Assembly (NCBI RefSeq): GCF_900172365.1
Contig: NZ_FWFJ01000037.1
Location: 1-39,593 of the forward strand
Source: Roseovarius gaetbuli
GTDB lineage: Bacteria > Pseudomonadota > Alphaproteobacteria > Rhodobacterales > Rhodobacteraceae
Direction of reading: 5' to 3'
Length of the DNA stretch: 39,593 bases
The position numbers were made by a program, and so were the translations under genes. Below are positions 1 to 8,650 of the stretch, in pieces. Position 1 is the stretch's first letter; every line of letters begins with the position of its first letter. A model generated the notes under the pieces. That model was not told where the DNA came from. It worked only from the letters and a program-made list of their open reading frames with translations, and did not search any database.

Positions 1-176
1 TGTTCGTTGGATCACAGACCGGTGGTAAAGCTGCCGCCATTGCCTACACCTTGATCGAAACGGCCAAACTGAACGGTATCGATCCGCAAGCATGGCTCGC
101 CGACACACTTGCCCGCATCCCAGACTACAAGATCAACCGCGTCGACGACCTGCTCCCATGGAAAACCGCGCCATAG
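1..176 (+). CDS. IS66-family transposase, C-terminal fragment
   Basis: An open frame from base 3 to the TAG at 174-176 encodes the last 57 residues of a transposase. The stretch IETAKLNGIDPQAWLADTLA followed by RIPDYKINRVDDLLPW is typical of the extreme C-terminus of IS66 transposases, which carry it after the catalytic DDE domain. The catalytic residues and the start lie to the left of the window, so it cannot be said whether the full gene is intact. The tail itself is undamaged and sits the expected short distance from the terminal inverted repeat, which suggests a recent or still complete insertion rather than an old relic. Confidence 0.85.
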   Translation, partial: FVGSQTGGKAAAIAYTLIETAKLNGIDPQAWLADTLARIPDYKINRVDDLLPWKTAP

Positions 177-199
177 GGGCGGTCAGACCGGACGCTTAC
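1..199 (+). mobile_element. IS66-family insertion sequence, right end (partial)
   Basis: The window opens inside an insertion sequence. The transposase tail ends at 176, and the next 23 bases, read on the minus strand from 199, start GTAAGCGTCCGGTCTGACCG. IS66-family terminal inverted repeats typically begin GTAA, so the element most likely ends at 199. Host sequence would start at 200, where a palindrome begins at once. IS66 elements usually make 8-bp target duplications; the duplicate of bases 200-207 would lie beyond the left edge and cannot be checked here. The other end and the small accessory ORFs are also outside the window. Confidence 0.75.
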
Positions 200-239
200 A
201 GAGCATGTCGGCTTCATTCGAATTCACGTGACATGCTCT
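200..239. repeat. Extragenic palindrome with AGAGCATGTC arms
   Basis: AGAGCATGTC at 200-209 is matched exactly in inverse by GACATGCTCT at 230-239. The 20-bp spacer is itself centred on TTCGAA. It resembles the short palindromic extragenic repeats scattered through alphaproteobacterial genomes, many of which carry an AGAGCATG-type arm. It begins directly at the presumed outer end of the IS66 element, so the insertion appears to have gone into or beside it. It lies downstream of the type I secretion operon, on whose transcript it could form a hairpin. Confidence 0.6.
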
Positions 240-266
240 AAAGTATTGCTTTCGCACGTTCGAGAA

Positions 267-293
267 GCTCAAAACCGGTCCCCATTTTTGAGC
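267..293 (-). terminator. Hairpin downstream of the secretion adaptor gene
   Basis: GCTCAAAA at 267-274 pairs with TTTTGAGC at 286-293 across an 11-base loop. The hairpin starts about nine bases past the stop codon of the HlyD-type gene on the minus strand. No clear T-run follows, so it is either a weak terminator or a 3'-end stabilising hairpin. Its loop-side sequence AAAACCGGT also resembles a common alphaproteobacterial extragenic repeat. The call rests on position and symmetry only. Confidence 0.35.
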
Positions 294-301
294 ACCATGC
301 C

Positions 302-1504
302 CTAGGGTTCGCGCAACGCCTGTTGGGATTTGTAGAGCGGCTTAAGAAGATACTGCAACACCGTCTTTTCGCCGGTGTGCAACTCGACCTCGGCCTGCAT
401 GCCAGGGCGGATTTCGATGCCCGCCTGGCGCGGCGTCAGCGCGCTCATATCCACCCGAAGCGTCACCTTGTAATGCGGATCGCCATCGGGATCGCGGGCG
501 CGTTCGTCCTTGAACGTGTCGGCAGAGATGAAATTCACCTGCCCCTTGAGGGTGCCAAAGATCGTATAATCATAGGCCGTCAGCTTGATCGTCGCCTCTC
601 GTCCGCGCCGGATATTGGCGATGTTGCGCGGCTCGACGCGGGCCTCGACAAACATCTCCTCATCCAGCGGGATGATCTCGAGGATTTGCTCGCCCGGACG
701 CACCACACCGCCGATCGTGGTCACCTTGAGATTGTTGACGATCCCGCGCAGCGGGCTGTGAAGCACCGTGCGGTTAAGCTGATCCTGACTGGATTTAAGA
801 CCCTGCCGCAGCGTCGCCAACTCCTTGAGGGTCTCGGAATAGGCCTCGGCGCGCTCAAGCTCGGCCTGGGTGACAATCTCGTCATAGCGCTTTTGCGCGT
901 CGGCATGGGCCTTGCGCGCGCGGGTCACCTCGATCAAGGCCACGATCTTGCGCTCAAGCAGATTCTCCAACAGGCGCTTTTCCTCGGACGATTGCTTGAG
1001 AACGCTTTTCGCCCCCTCGCTGCGCTTGACGAAATCTTCCTGCCGGGCCTTCAAGAGCGCGCGCTCCGAGGCGATCATATCGGCCGCGCGTGCGTCAAGG
1101 GCACCGGGAACGGTAAAGTCGAATTGCCCGGCAAGCTCGGCCTCAAGGCGCAGGCGGCGCACCTCAAGCGCGGCAATCTGGTCGCTGAGGTCGACAACCG
1201 CGCTTTCAAACTGGGTGTCGTGAAGCCGCGCAAGGATATCGCCACGCGCCACAACATCGCCTTCCTGCACCAAAAGCTCGGACAGAATGCCGCCTTCGAG
1301 GTTCTGGATGATCTGCGGGCGCGAGGTGGAAATAAACTCGCCCTGCGCGCGCACGATCTCGTCGATCCAGGCAAAAGCCGCCCAGAGGATAAACGCCCAG
1401 ACCGTCAGCGCACAGAGCCAGACCGTAAGGCTCGGGCCGCGCAACCGGTCATTCAGCTCGGCCAGAATGCCGGCGGTGGTGCGGGGGCTGTCCAGACGGC
1501 TCAT
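302..1504 (-). CDS. HlyD-family type I secretion periplasmic adaptor
   Basis: This 400-residue protein is the membrane fusion component that links an inner-membrane ABC exporter to a TolC-type channel. A short cytoplasmic N-terminus precedes one hydrophobic segment (about residues 28-47, LTVWLCALTVWAFILWAAFAW). Then come a biotinyl/lipoyl-like strand region (QNLEGGILSELLVQEGD), a long coiled coil (about 90-240) and a C-terminal beta-barrel with the HlyD-type LRPGMQAEVEL stretch. The chosen ATG at 1504 has GGAGG eight bases upstream and lies one base past the ABC gene stop. A GTG nine bases further upstream would also be in frame. It is the last gene of the adhesin/secretion operon. The adhesin encoded at the head of the operon is the likely substrate partner. 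Confidence 0.9.
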   Translation of the reverse strand: MSRLDSPRTTAGILAELNDRLRGPSLTVWLCALTVWAFILWAAFAWIDEIVRAQGEFISTSRPQIIQNLEGGILSELLVQEGDVVARGDILARLHDTQFESAVVDLSDQIAALEVRRLRLEAELAGQFDFTVPGALDARAADMIASERALLKARQEDFVKRSEGAKSVLKQSSEEKRLLENLLERKIVALIEVTRARKAHADAQKRYDEIVTQAELERAEAYSETLKELATLRQGLKSSQDQLNRTVLHSPLRGIVNNLKVTTIGGVVRPGEQILEIIPLDEEMFVEARVEPRNIANIRRGREATIKLTAYDYTIFGTLKGQVNFISADTFKDERARDPDGDPHYKVTLRVDMSALTPRQAGIEIRPGMQAEVELHTGEKTVLQYLLKPLYKSQQALREP

Positions 1505-1505
1505 C

Positions 1506-3743
1506 TCAGGCACCTCCCTGTGCGGTGGGTCCGGCCTGCGCCAGATGCGCCAGCACCTGATCGCGCGGCCCGTCCACGGCCATGCGCCCGGCCTGAAGGA
1601 TCAGGGTGCGGCTGGTCAGGGACAGGATCGGCATGCGATGCGTCGCGATGATCGCCGTGCGCCCCTTGAGCCATGTTTCAAGGCGGCTCACCAGAGTGCG
1701 TTCAAGCGTCTGATCAAGCGCCGCGGTGGGTTCATCAAGAAGACAGATCTTCGGGTCCTGAAGCCAGAGCCGCGCCCAGCCGATGCTTTGCCGCTGGCCC
1801 TGGCTCAACCCGCGACCGCCGTCGAGAATTTCAAGATCAAGCCCCTTGGGGTGGCTTTTCACGAACGGCCCCAGCCCGGCAAAATCAAGCGCCTGCATCA
1901 AACGGCCGTCATCGCGTTCCAGCAGCGTCAGGTTCAGGTTCTCGCGCAGGCTTCCGGTGAACAGGCGCACGTCTTGGCCCAGATAGCCGATCAGACGGCG
2001 CAAATCGCGCGGCGCGATCTGTCCCATGTCGGTGCCATCCAGAAGAACCCGGCCCTTGCTTGGCGCATAAAGCCCCGACAAGAGCTTGAGAAAGGTCGAT
2101 TTACCCGATCCGTTGGTGCCAAGCACCGCAACCGCCTGCCCCGGCTGAATGGCAAGCCCGGCGACATCCAAAACCGGCGCCGCGCCCTCGTCATAGGTGA
2201 ATTGCACCTCGCGAAGCTCGAACCCGCCGTCGATCTGTTCACGGCGCAGATAGCTGCGGTCTTCTTCCTCGTCCTGCCTGGCAAGCGCGATTGCATCAAG
2301 GCCGTTCAGGGCCGATTTGACGTTGCCCCAGCGGGCCAGAGTGCCGCTTAGCTGGGTTAGCGGGCCAAGGGTGCGGCTGGTCAGGATACCGACCGCGATG
2401 ATCGAGCCGACGGTGAACTCCCCGGCAAACACAAGATAGGTGCCAAGGATCACCGCCCCGATATAGGTCGCCTGCTGCACGCCCTGCGCCCAGAATGTCA
2501 GCGCCGACCCAAGGCGGCGCTGATCGCTGGATTTAAGCGCCTGAAGCGCGGTCAGATCGCCCCAGAGGCGGCGAAACCGATCCTCGGCGCGCTGTGTCTT
2601 GAGGGTATCAAGTTCAAAGATCGCCTCGTGCAAAAGCCGCGCACTGCGCGCGCCGGCGCCCTGCATGTCCTGGGTGAGGCGCATCATCCGCTTTTGCAAC
2701 AAGAACCCCGGCACCACCATGATGATGCCGCCCGCGATCAGCACCCAGACGACGTTGCCGGCAATCGAGGCGACAAGCGCCAGAAACACCACGATAAACG
2801 GCAGGTCGGTCAGCGTGCCGATGGTCGAGGCGGTGAAAAACTCGCGCACCGAGCCGAATTCGCGCATCGCGCTAAACAGGTTCGAGGGGCTCTTGCTGGC
2901 CAGCTCTGATCGCATGCCAAGCAGACGATCCATCAGGATTTTCTGGACGTTCAACTCGATCTGGCGCCCCGCGCCATCCATCAGGCGCGCCCGCGCGATC
3001 TTGAGGCCGGCCTCCATCACCAGCGCAAGACCAGCGCCGGCGGCCAGCACCCAGAGCGTGGCCTCGGATTGATGCGGGATCACCCGGTCATAGACCTGAA
3101 GCGCGAAAAGCGCGACCGCGACGGCCAGGATATTGGCGACGAATGACCCAAGCGTGACCTCGGCGATGTGGCGCTGAAACCCGGCAAATTGCGACCAGAA
3201 CCAATGCGCCTTGGCGCTCGGAAGGTCATGCGCGCGGCTTAGCGTTTGCACAGGTGCCTCGGCGCGCACGATCATGCCGGTGAAAAACGGCTCGAATTCG
3301 TCGACCGGCACCTCGGTGCGATTGTCGGTGCAGGTGGTGTCGTAAATCACCAGCGTGCCGCGCTCTTGGCCGAGCACAAGCACGAATTGCCCGCTGGTCA
3401 TCTGCGCAAGGGCGGGCCAGCGGTCGGGATGCGGATGGGCCACGGTTTCAACCCGCGAGACAAGCCCCACCGCCTCTAGCCCATCGGCCAGGGCCTGCGG
3501 TTGCGGAGAGTCATTGGCCGGGCCGTTGGCATCGCTGGCGATCATCGCCTCAAGGATATCGCGCGCCATGACCTCGACACCAAGATGCACGGCATAACTC
3601 GCGCCAAGCTTGGCCCGCGCCTCGGCCCGCGCGCCAAAGCGCGAGGCCACCGTCGCCTCGTCTGCCCCCTCAGTGGCCGCCCGGCGCAGAGCCGCGCCTT
3701 TGGTGCCGCTGGTGATGGTCAGAGCGATTGGCGCTTTGCTCAA
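1506..3743 (-). CDS. Type I secretion ABC transporter (LapB/LssB-like)
   Basis: This 745-residue exporter ATPase has three parts: an N-terminal C39-peptidase-like domain (about 45-160), six transmembrane helices (about 190-460) and a nucleotide-binding domain. Walker A GTNGSGKST lies at 542-550, the signature LSQGQRQ at 646-652, Walker B ICLLDEP at 666-672 and the switch His at 702. The N-terminal domain shows no catalytic Cys, as in exporters whose domain only binds substrate, so the cargo is probably secreted by an uncleaved C-terminal signal. The start is TTG, overlapping the tolC-like stop as TTGA, with GGGAG six bases upstream; the next in-frame Met is 58 residues in. It would energise export of the adhesin through the flanking adaptor and outer-membrane channel. 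Confidence 0.92.
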   Translation of the reverse strand: MSKAPIALTITSGTKGAALRRAATEGADEATVASRFGARAEARAKLGASYAVHLGVEVMARDILEAMIASDANGPANDSPQPQALADGLEAVGLVSRVETVAHPHPDRWPALAQMTSGQFVLVLGQERGTLVIYDTTCTDNRTEVPVDEFEPFFTGMIVRAEAPVQTLSRAHDLPSAKAHWFWSQFAGFQRHIAEVTLGSFVANILAVAVALFALQVYDRVIPHQSEATLWVLAAGAGLALVMEAGLKIARARLMDGAGRQIELNVQKILMDRLLGMRSELASKSPSNLFSAMREFGSVREFFTASTIGTLTDLPFIVVFLALVASIAGNVVWVLIAGGIIMVVPGFLLQKRMMRLTQDMQGAGARSARLLHEAIFELDTLKTQRAEDRFRRLWGDLTALQALKSSDQRRLGSALTFWAQGVQQATYIGAVILGTYLVFAGEFTVGSIIAVGILTSRTLGPLTQLSGTLARWGNVKSALNGLDAIALARQDEEEDRSYLRREQIDGGFELREVQFTYDEGAAPVLDVAGLAIQPGQAVAVLGTNGSGKSTFLKLLSGLYAPSKGRVLLDGTDMGQIAPRDLRRLIGYLGQDVRLFTGSLRENLNLTLLERDDGRLMQALDFAGLGPFVKSHPKGLDLEILDGGRGLSQGQRQSIGWARLWLQDPKICLLDEPTAALDQTLERTLVSRLETWLKGRTAIIATHRMPILSLTSRTLILQAGRMAVDGPRDQVLAHLAQAGPTAQGGA

Positions 3744-5056
3744 ATCCGGCTCCCGTCCGCCAAAAGGCCAAGGTGACGGGCAATTTCAAGCCGCGCCAGG
3801 GCCAGTTCGTATTTCAGGCTGACGGCGCGGGTCTGGCGGTCTGCGAAGGTTTCATAGACGCCGACCACATCCATGACCTGGCGTTGGCCGGCCTCGTATT
3901 GCTCTTGAAAGAGGTCAAGGTTGGCCTTAGCGGCGCTGCTGAGCGCGCTTGCCTCGCCGACCTGACGCGAGAGGGCGGCAAGCCGCGCCTCAAGCCGTTG
4001 CAGGATGCGGTTGCTGTCTTCTTCGGCCTGTGTGACACGGCGGCTCGCGGCCTCTTTCTCGGCCTCGATCGCGCGCATCTGCGCCCCGGTGCCAAGACCC
4101 AAAAGCTTTTCCGAGCGCAGGTTAAGGCCGATGCCGCTACCGCCGTCGCCAAGCGTGCCGCCCGCCGTCAGACCCGGCAGCAGACCGGCGCGCGCCATTA
4201 CGGCGCCCGCGATATCGCGCTCTTTCTCGGCCTCGGCCTTGAGCACGTCAAGCGGCTCTGCGTCGTCGATATGGACCGGCATTTCGCTCAGGCCGGTGAC
4301 GCCGTTCAGCGGGCGCGCCGACATCGCGTTCAACTCTGCAAGCGCGGTGGTTTCGGCCTCGGTCTGGCTTGCCAGCGTGGCGCGGATCTCGGCCAGCTTC
4401 TGACCAAGGACATTGAGGTCGGACATATCCGAGACGCCGCCTTTGACGCGCTCGGACATGATATATTCAAACCGGCTCATATCGGCGAGGGTGCGGGTTT
4501 CAAGCGCGACGCGTTCGCGCGCCTCAGCCGCATCAAGATAGAGCGACAGACCGCTCAGGACACGCCCGTTGACGTCATCGGCCAGCGTGACGGCGGCCAC
4601 TTCGACATCGGCCTTGGCAAAGCCGCGCTCGGCCTTTTTGCGGCCGTTGTCAAACAGCACCTGCTCGACGATGAGTTGCGAGACGATATCGCTCAGGCTG
4701 GTGAGGCTGATGTTCGGGCCAATCCGCGGCAACCAGTTTTTCGACGCCGCCTCGGCGCGCAACCGCGCGCTCAGCAGGTCGGCCTCGGCGCTGCGGCTAT
4801 AGGCGCCAAGCACGGCGCCTGCGACCTGATCAAAGCTGCCGTCCGAGGGCAGAACGCTGCGCCGGTCCTGAAGGGCGGTGATGATCGGGGAATTGGCGGA
4901 TTCCTTTTGTCGCGCCACCTGATCGGGGCGCGCGCCCGCATTCAGGTTGAAGCGCGACACGCTTTCTTCGTCGCCTGTCCCTGACAGGCATCCTGCCAGA
5001 AAGAAACAGGCGGTGCCTGCCGCCAGCCAATGTGCTGATCTTTGCCCCTGCCCCAT
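3740..5056 (-). CDS. TolC-family outer-membrane channel lipoprotein
   Basis: This 438-residue outer-membrane efflux protein serves the type I secretion system. The start at 5056 is chosen because AGAGGG lies about seven bases upstream and the N-terminus then forms a short lipoprotein signal, with FFLAGC as lipobox and Cys about 26 residues in. Longer upstream starts have no ribosome site. The body shows the two-fold alternation of long amphipathic helices and short strands usual in TolC proteins, for example SLTSLSDIVSQLIVEQVLFD and, near the C-terminus, DLFQEQYEAGQRQVMDVVGV. It overlaps the ABC gene by four bases and lies 70 bases downstream of the adhesin, so all four genes are probably one transcript. 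A lipid anchor is unusual for classical TolC but common in the NodT/OprM branch. Confidence 0.85.
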   Translation of the reverse strand: MGQGQRSAHWLAAGTACFFLAGCLSGTGDEESVSRFNLNAGARPDQVARQKESANSPIITALQDRRSVLPSDGSFDQVAGAVLGAYSRSAEADLLSARLRAEAASKNWLPRIGPNISLTSLSDIVSQLIVEQVLFDNGRKKAERGFAKADVEVAAVTLADDVNGRVLSGLSLYLDAAEARERVALETRTLADMSRFEYIMSERVKGGVSDMSDLNVLGQKLAEIRATLASQTEAETTALAELNAMSARPLNGVTGLSEMPVHIDDAEPLDVLKAEAEKERDIAGAVMARAGLLPGLTAGGTLGDGGSGIGLNLRSEKLLGLGTGAQMRAIEAEKEAASRRVTQAEEDSNRILQRLEARLAALSRQVGEASALSSAAKANLDLFQEQYEAGQRQVMDVVGVYETFADRQTRAVSLKYELALARLEIARHLGLLADGSRI

Positions 5057-5126
5057 GGTCTGCCCTCTTATCGGGTTCATCTTTTGGGGGCGCGCAGACA
5101 GATATCTCGCGCGCCCCGGCCTTGAT

Positions 5127-8100
5127 TCAGGTAACGATCCGGATCTCGTCATCCACCACCAGCGTGGCATCATTGCCAAGGGTGTAGATGTCATAGCTCT
5201 GGCCGTCGATCTGGGTGCTGCCCGCCGATTGCGCGCCCGCGATGGTCAGGTGATCATCGCCGCCGCCCTGCACCAGAACCCTATCGCTATTGCCCGACAG
5301 CGCCAGAACCTGCGCTTCGCTCAGCGTAAGTTGGGACTGATCGCCAAACCGCAGGTCGATGGTCTCAATATCGAACGCGGCCAGGTTCGGGTTGGCGATA
5401 TTAACCACCGAGGTGCTGGTTTCATCGAGCACCACATAGGTGCTGGCCGCATTGCCAGCGGGATCGGTCGCGGTCACCACAAGTTGCGAGCCATCGGGAA
5501 CCGGCTGAACGCCACCGGCATTGTTGAGAAAGAAGTAATCCGTCTCACCGGTAAAGGCATTGGGCTGTTCGCCAAGCGACAACTGCTGAACATTGCCGCC
5601 TGCATCAACCTGATGAATGCTGATGTCGTCTTCGTTGGTTTCCACGGTGGCATTGCGATAGCCGTCGCCCTGACGGAAATAACCGACGATACCGGGGGTA
5701 TCGGGGGCCACCATGTCATAGTTCAGCGTTTCAATGATCTGATCGGTGTTGCCCGCCCAGTCAGTCGCGTTGATCACCATCTGCGCGCTGCCATCGTCCT
5801 GCGGGAAATGGCCCTCTGGAATGGTCAGCGTCCAATTGCCCGCGCTGTCCACAACCGCGTCATAGGTGCGGCCAAAGACGTCGATGCTTGCGCTTGATCC
5901 TGCCTCGACACGACCCGAGAGCTGGAGCCCGCCCTGCGCCTCGGCGATATTGACCACGTTACCCGAGGTGATCGGCCCCTGAAGCGACAGCTCATCGACA
6001 AAGGTGTCGATCTGAACCGTTTGCTCAAGGAAGGCCTCGTTGCCCGCCGGATCAAGAACATCGACGCGCAGGTCGGCAAAGCGCTGACCGGAGGTAATCT
6101 CGTTGGCGCCAAAGACGGCAACCCAGTTGCCGTTGGTGTCAACGGTGGCGTCATGTTCGACCCCGTCGATGGTCACAGTAACCTCAGAGCCCGGCTCGAT
6201 CGTGCCGGTGACGTTAAAGCCGCCGGTGGCCACATCGTTGTTGATCACATCGCGGCCATCGGCCGTGATCGCCAGATTGAGATCGTTGAGGTTGAGGTTA
6301 TCAACCTGCGTATCCACACGCACCGTCGCCTCGACTTCGGTCGGGTTGCCGACGGCATCCTCGGTATAGGCCGTGACCAGCGGGTCATGGGTGCCGCGGG
6401 TGATTTCCTGGCTTCTGTAAAGGCTCTGCCACTGACCGCTAGTGTTGGCCACTGCGGTATGTTCGACACCGTCCAGCGTGACAATGACACGCGCGCCGGG
6501 ATCGGCGGTGCCGGTGACCAGAACGCCGTCATTCGCCTCGTCGCCGTTGATCACGCCATTGCCGCCAATGCTGGCCGCGTTCAGCGTCAGGCTGCCCGCT
6601 TCGGTATCAACCGTGATCGTCTGGCGAAGCTCCTCAGAGGTGTTGTTGGCCGCATCGGTCGCAATCGCAAAGACATCGGCGCTATAGGTGCCCGCCGGAA
6701 TTTGCGCGCCGGTAAAGGACGCGGTCCAGCTTCCGTTTGCGGCGACAACCGCATCAACCTCTGCCCCGCGGAAGGTCAGCACCACGCGCGAGCCCGGCTC
6801 GACCTGACCGCTCATGGTAAAGCCGTCGCCCTGTTCGGCCGCGTTGATCGCGGAATCGTCGCCACCGGCACTGCCCGACATGGCAAAGTCGCGCACCTCG
6901 GTGTCGACACGGAAGGTGCCGGTTGTCTGGCTCGGGTTGCCCGCCGCATCAATCGTGCTTGCGGTCAGCGTGGCATCGGATTTCCCGGCCTGAATGTGGC
7001 TTGCGTCGAACTGAGCCGACCAGTTGCCAGTGCCATCGACCAAGACATCCCTGTCGACGCCGCCAAGGGTGACGCGCACCGTCGCACCGGGCGTGGATGG
7101 CCCGTGACCTGGAAACCTGCGGCGGCCTCATCAAAGTTCACAACCCCGTCGCCACCGATGGTGGCACTGTTGATCGTGATCGGATGCGGCACCGTATCAA
7201 TCGAAAGGGCATCCGTGACCGTGGTCGAGTTGCCAAAACTGTCGGTTGCGGTGATGGTCACCTCGGGCTCACGCTCGCCCCCGGCCAGGTCGGCAGGATC
7301 AAAGTTGACCTTCCACTGACCGTCTTCACCGATGACGGTGCTCTTTTCCAGACCATCGACCACAACCGTGATCGCCGCGCCCGGCTCGCCCTGACCGGCG
7401 ATATCGACACCGTCATTGTAATCATCTGCGTTGACCACGTGATCCGCGGCCACGGTACCTTCTTCGACCGTTACCTCGGGCGGGGTGCTGTCGATAACAA
7501 TCGACGGGCCATCCAGCGTGGTCTCGGTGCCATCGGGTTCTGTCACCACGACGATGACATCATGTTCGCCATCTTCGGGGAAGGTGTCGCCTTCAAACAC
7601 GACGTCCCATTCGCCATTTTCATCCACCACGGTATCGACGGTCTGATCGCCGATGGTCACCCCAACATCCGAGCCGGGCTCGCCGCCGCCGGTGATCGCG
7701 ATCGTCGGGTTATCCGCATCATCGCCGCCAATGGTAATAGTGCCATCTTCATTGACCGAAGGCGGAATGCGGGTCGCGCCACCAGCGCCGCCGCCGTTAC
7801 CGCCACCGGCGCCAGCACCGATCACGGCCGCCGCCGCAAGACCAGCCGCCCCGGCGCCGCCAAGACCCAAAAGGCCCCCGCCAGCCAAGAGACCGGCCCC
7901 GAGCATCGAGACCTCGTCATCGCCGCCAACCGGCGCGGTAATTTCATTGCCACTCAGGAAGATAAGATCTTCGGTCGGGCTCCACTTGCCCCACTGTTCG
8001 ATCGGACCGTATTGCGCGTAAACCGTGCCTTGGGTGCCCTCGACAAGGCTGACTTCGTTCAGATAGCCATCTGCGCTGATGAACAACCGACTTTGCGCCG

Positions 8101-8329
8101 CGCCTGCATCACTGTAATAATTGTCCAGCACGATGACCCGGCCATCGGACAGCGTGATCACAAGATCACCGCCATCCCGCGCGTAGCCCTGGATGTCGGT
8201 CTGTCTGAGGTTCAGGGAAATTTCCTGGCCTTGATCGGCCGGTATAACCGTCACACCGCCTTGAGCCAAAACCGACCCATGCTGCGACATGCCCGCATCT
8301 GTGCGGGCGACATAATCAATCGCGTTCAT
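5127..8329 (-). pseudogene. Bap-like Ig-repeat adhesin, split by a one-base frameshift
   Basis: Two overlapping frames (8329 to about 7097, then about 7097 to 5127) together give one 1067-residue secreted adhesin. The first about 140 residues resemble BapA-type N-terminal modules. A Gly/Ala-rich linker (about 143-185) follows, then seven or eight Ig-like repeats of 90-100 residues with recurring G-x-W and A-x-D-x-x-GN and DT junctions. The acidic C-terminus (LTLSEAQVLALSGN and QGGGDDHLTI) looks like a type I secretion signal. The reading frame breaks inside the third repeat: after FQVTG the sequence needs one extra base between 7098 and 7097 to continue as STPGATVRVT. If real, the product would stop about 37 residues later without its export signal. 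If it is a sequencing error, the gene is intact. Its exporter genes follow directly on the same strand. Confidence 0.82.
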
Positions 8330-8416
8330 AACACCACCACTTTAAACCTCAGAACATGGTACTTTGGCGCACCACTTTGTTTTTGTGTCTTCCAATTACC
8401 GTTTTTTAGCCACAAT

Positions 8417-8494
8417 CGCTAGATGTTTTTGAAGTGATTCGGACAAAATGGGCATATTTGCCAGATATCTAGCGGTGTGAGCCTGAATTCACAC
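8417..8494. promoter_or_regulatory. Inverted repeats in the adhesin/argE intergenic region
   Basis: The 321-base gap between the adhesin and argE, which are transcribed divergently, contains two kinds of symmetry. CGCTAGAT at 8417-8424 is matched inversely by ATCTAGCG at 8467-8474, centres 50 bp apart. Directly beside the second copy, GTGTGA at 8475-8480 is matched by TCACAC at 8489-8494 with an 8-base spacer. The latter resembles a CRP-type site, but those normally have six bases between TGTGA and TCACA. Both are candidate operators for adhesin expression. TTGACG at 8580-8585 could be a -35 box for argE, but I see no good -10 box. Confidence 0.35.
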
Positions 8495-8650
8495 ACCTGA
8501 CCACAACTCAGGGTCGCGGTTGCCCCCATTTCACCTCGCTTTCGGCGGTGCCATCCTGGGAAAATTACACCCTCAGGGCTTGACGGGCTTGGCCATGCTC
8601 AACACAGTCGCGCAGTCTCAACGACCTTCAAACCGCCAAGGATATCCCCC

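Noticed and set aside
323..1651. Plus-strand frame opposite the HlyD-type gene
   Set aside because: It is a shadow of the well-supported secretion adaptor and shows no known motif.
5127..7097. RTX toxin or haemolysin made of calcium-binding nonapeptides
   Set aside because: Only one GGGDD-like piece occurs near the C-terminus. The body consists of Ig-like repeats, so an adhesin is the better call.
7090..7102. Programmed ribosomal frameshift in the adhesin
   Set aside because: The junction GGCCATCC has no slippery heptamer, and no pseudoknot or internal Shine-Dalgarno is obvious. A plain indel or sequencing error is simpler.
6021..8422. Long plus-strand frames opposite the adhesin
   Set aside because: They mirror the repeat periodicity of the adhesin and contain repeated Gly/Asp/His-rich nonsense. 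No ribosome site or domain is seen.
8475..8494. Canonical CRP/FNR site upstream of the adhesin
   Set aside because: The half-sites TGTGA and TCACA are eight rather than six bases apart, so I list it only as an inverted repeat of unknown binding protein.
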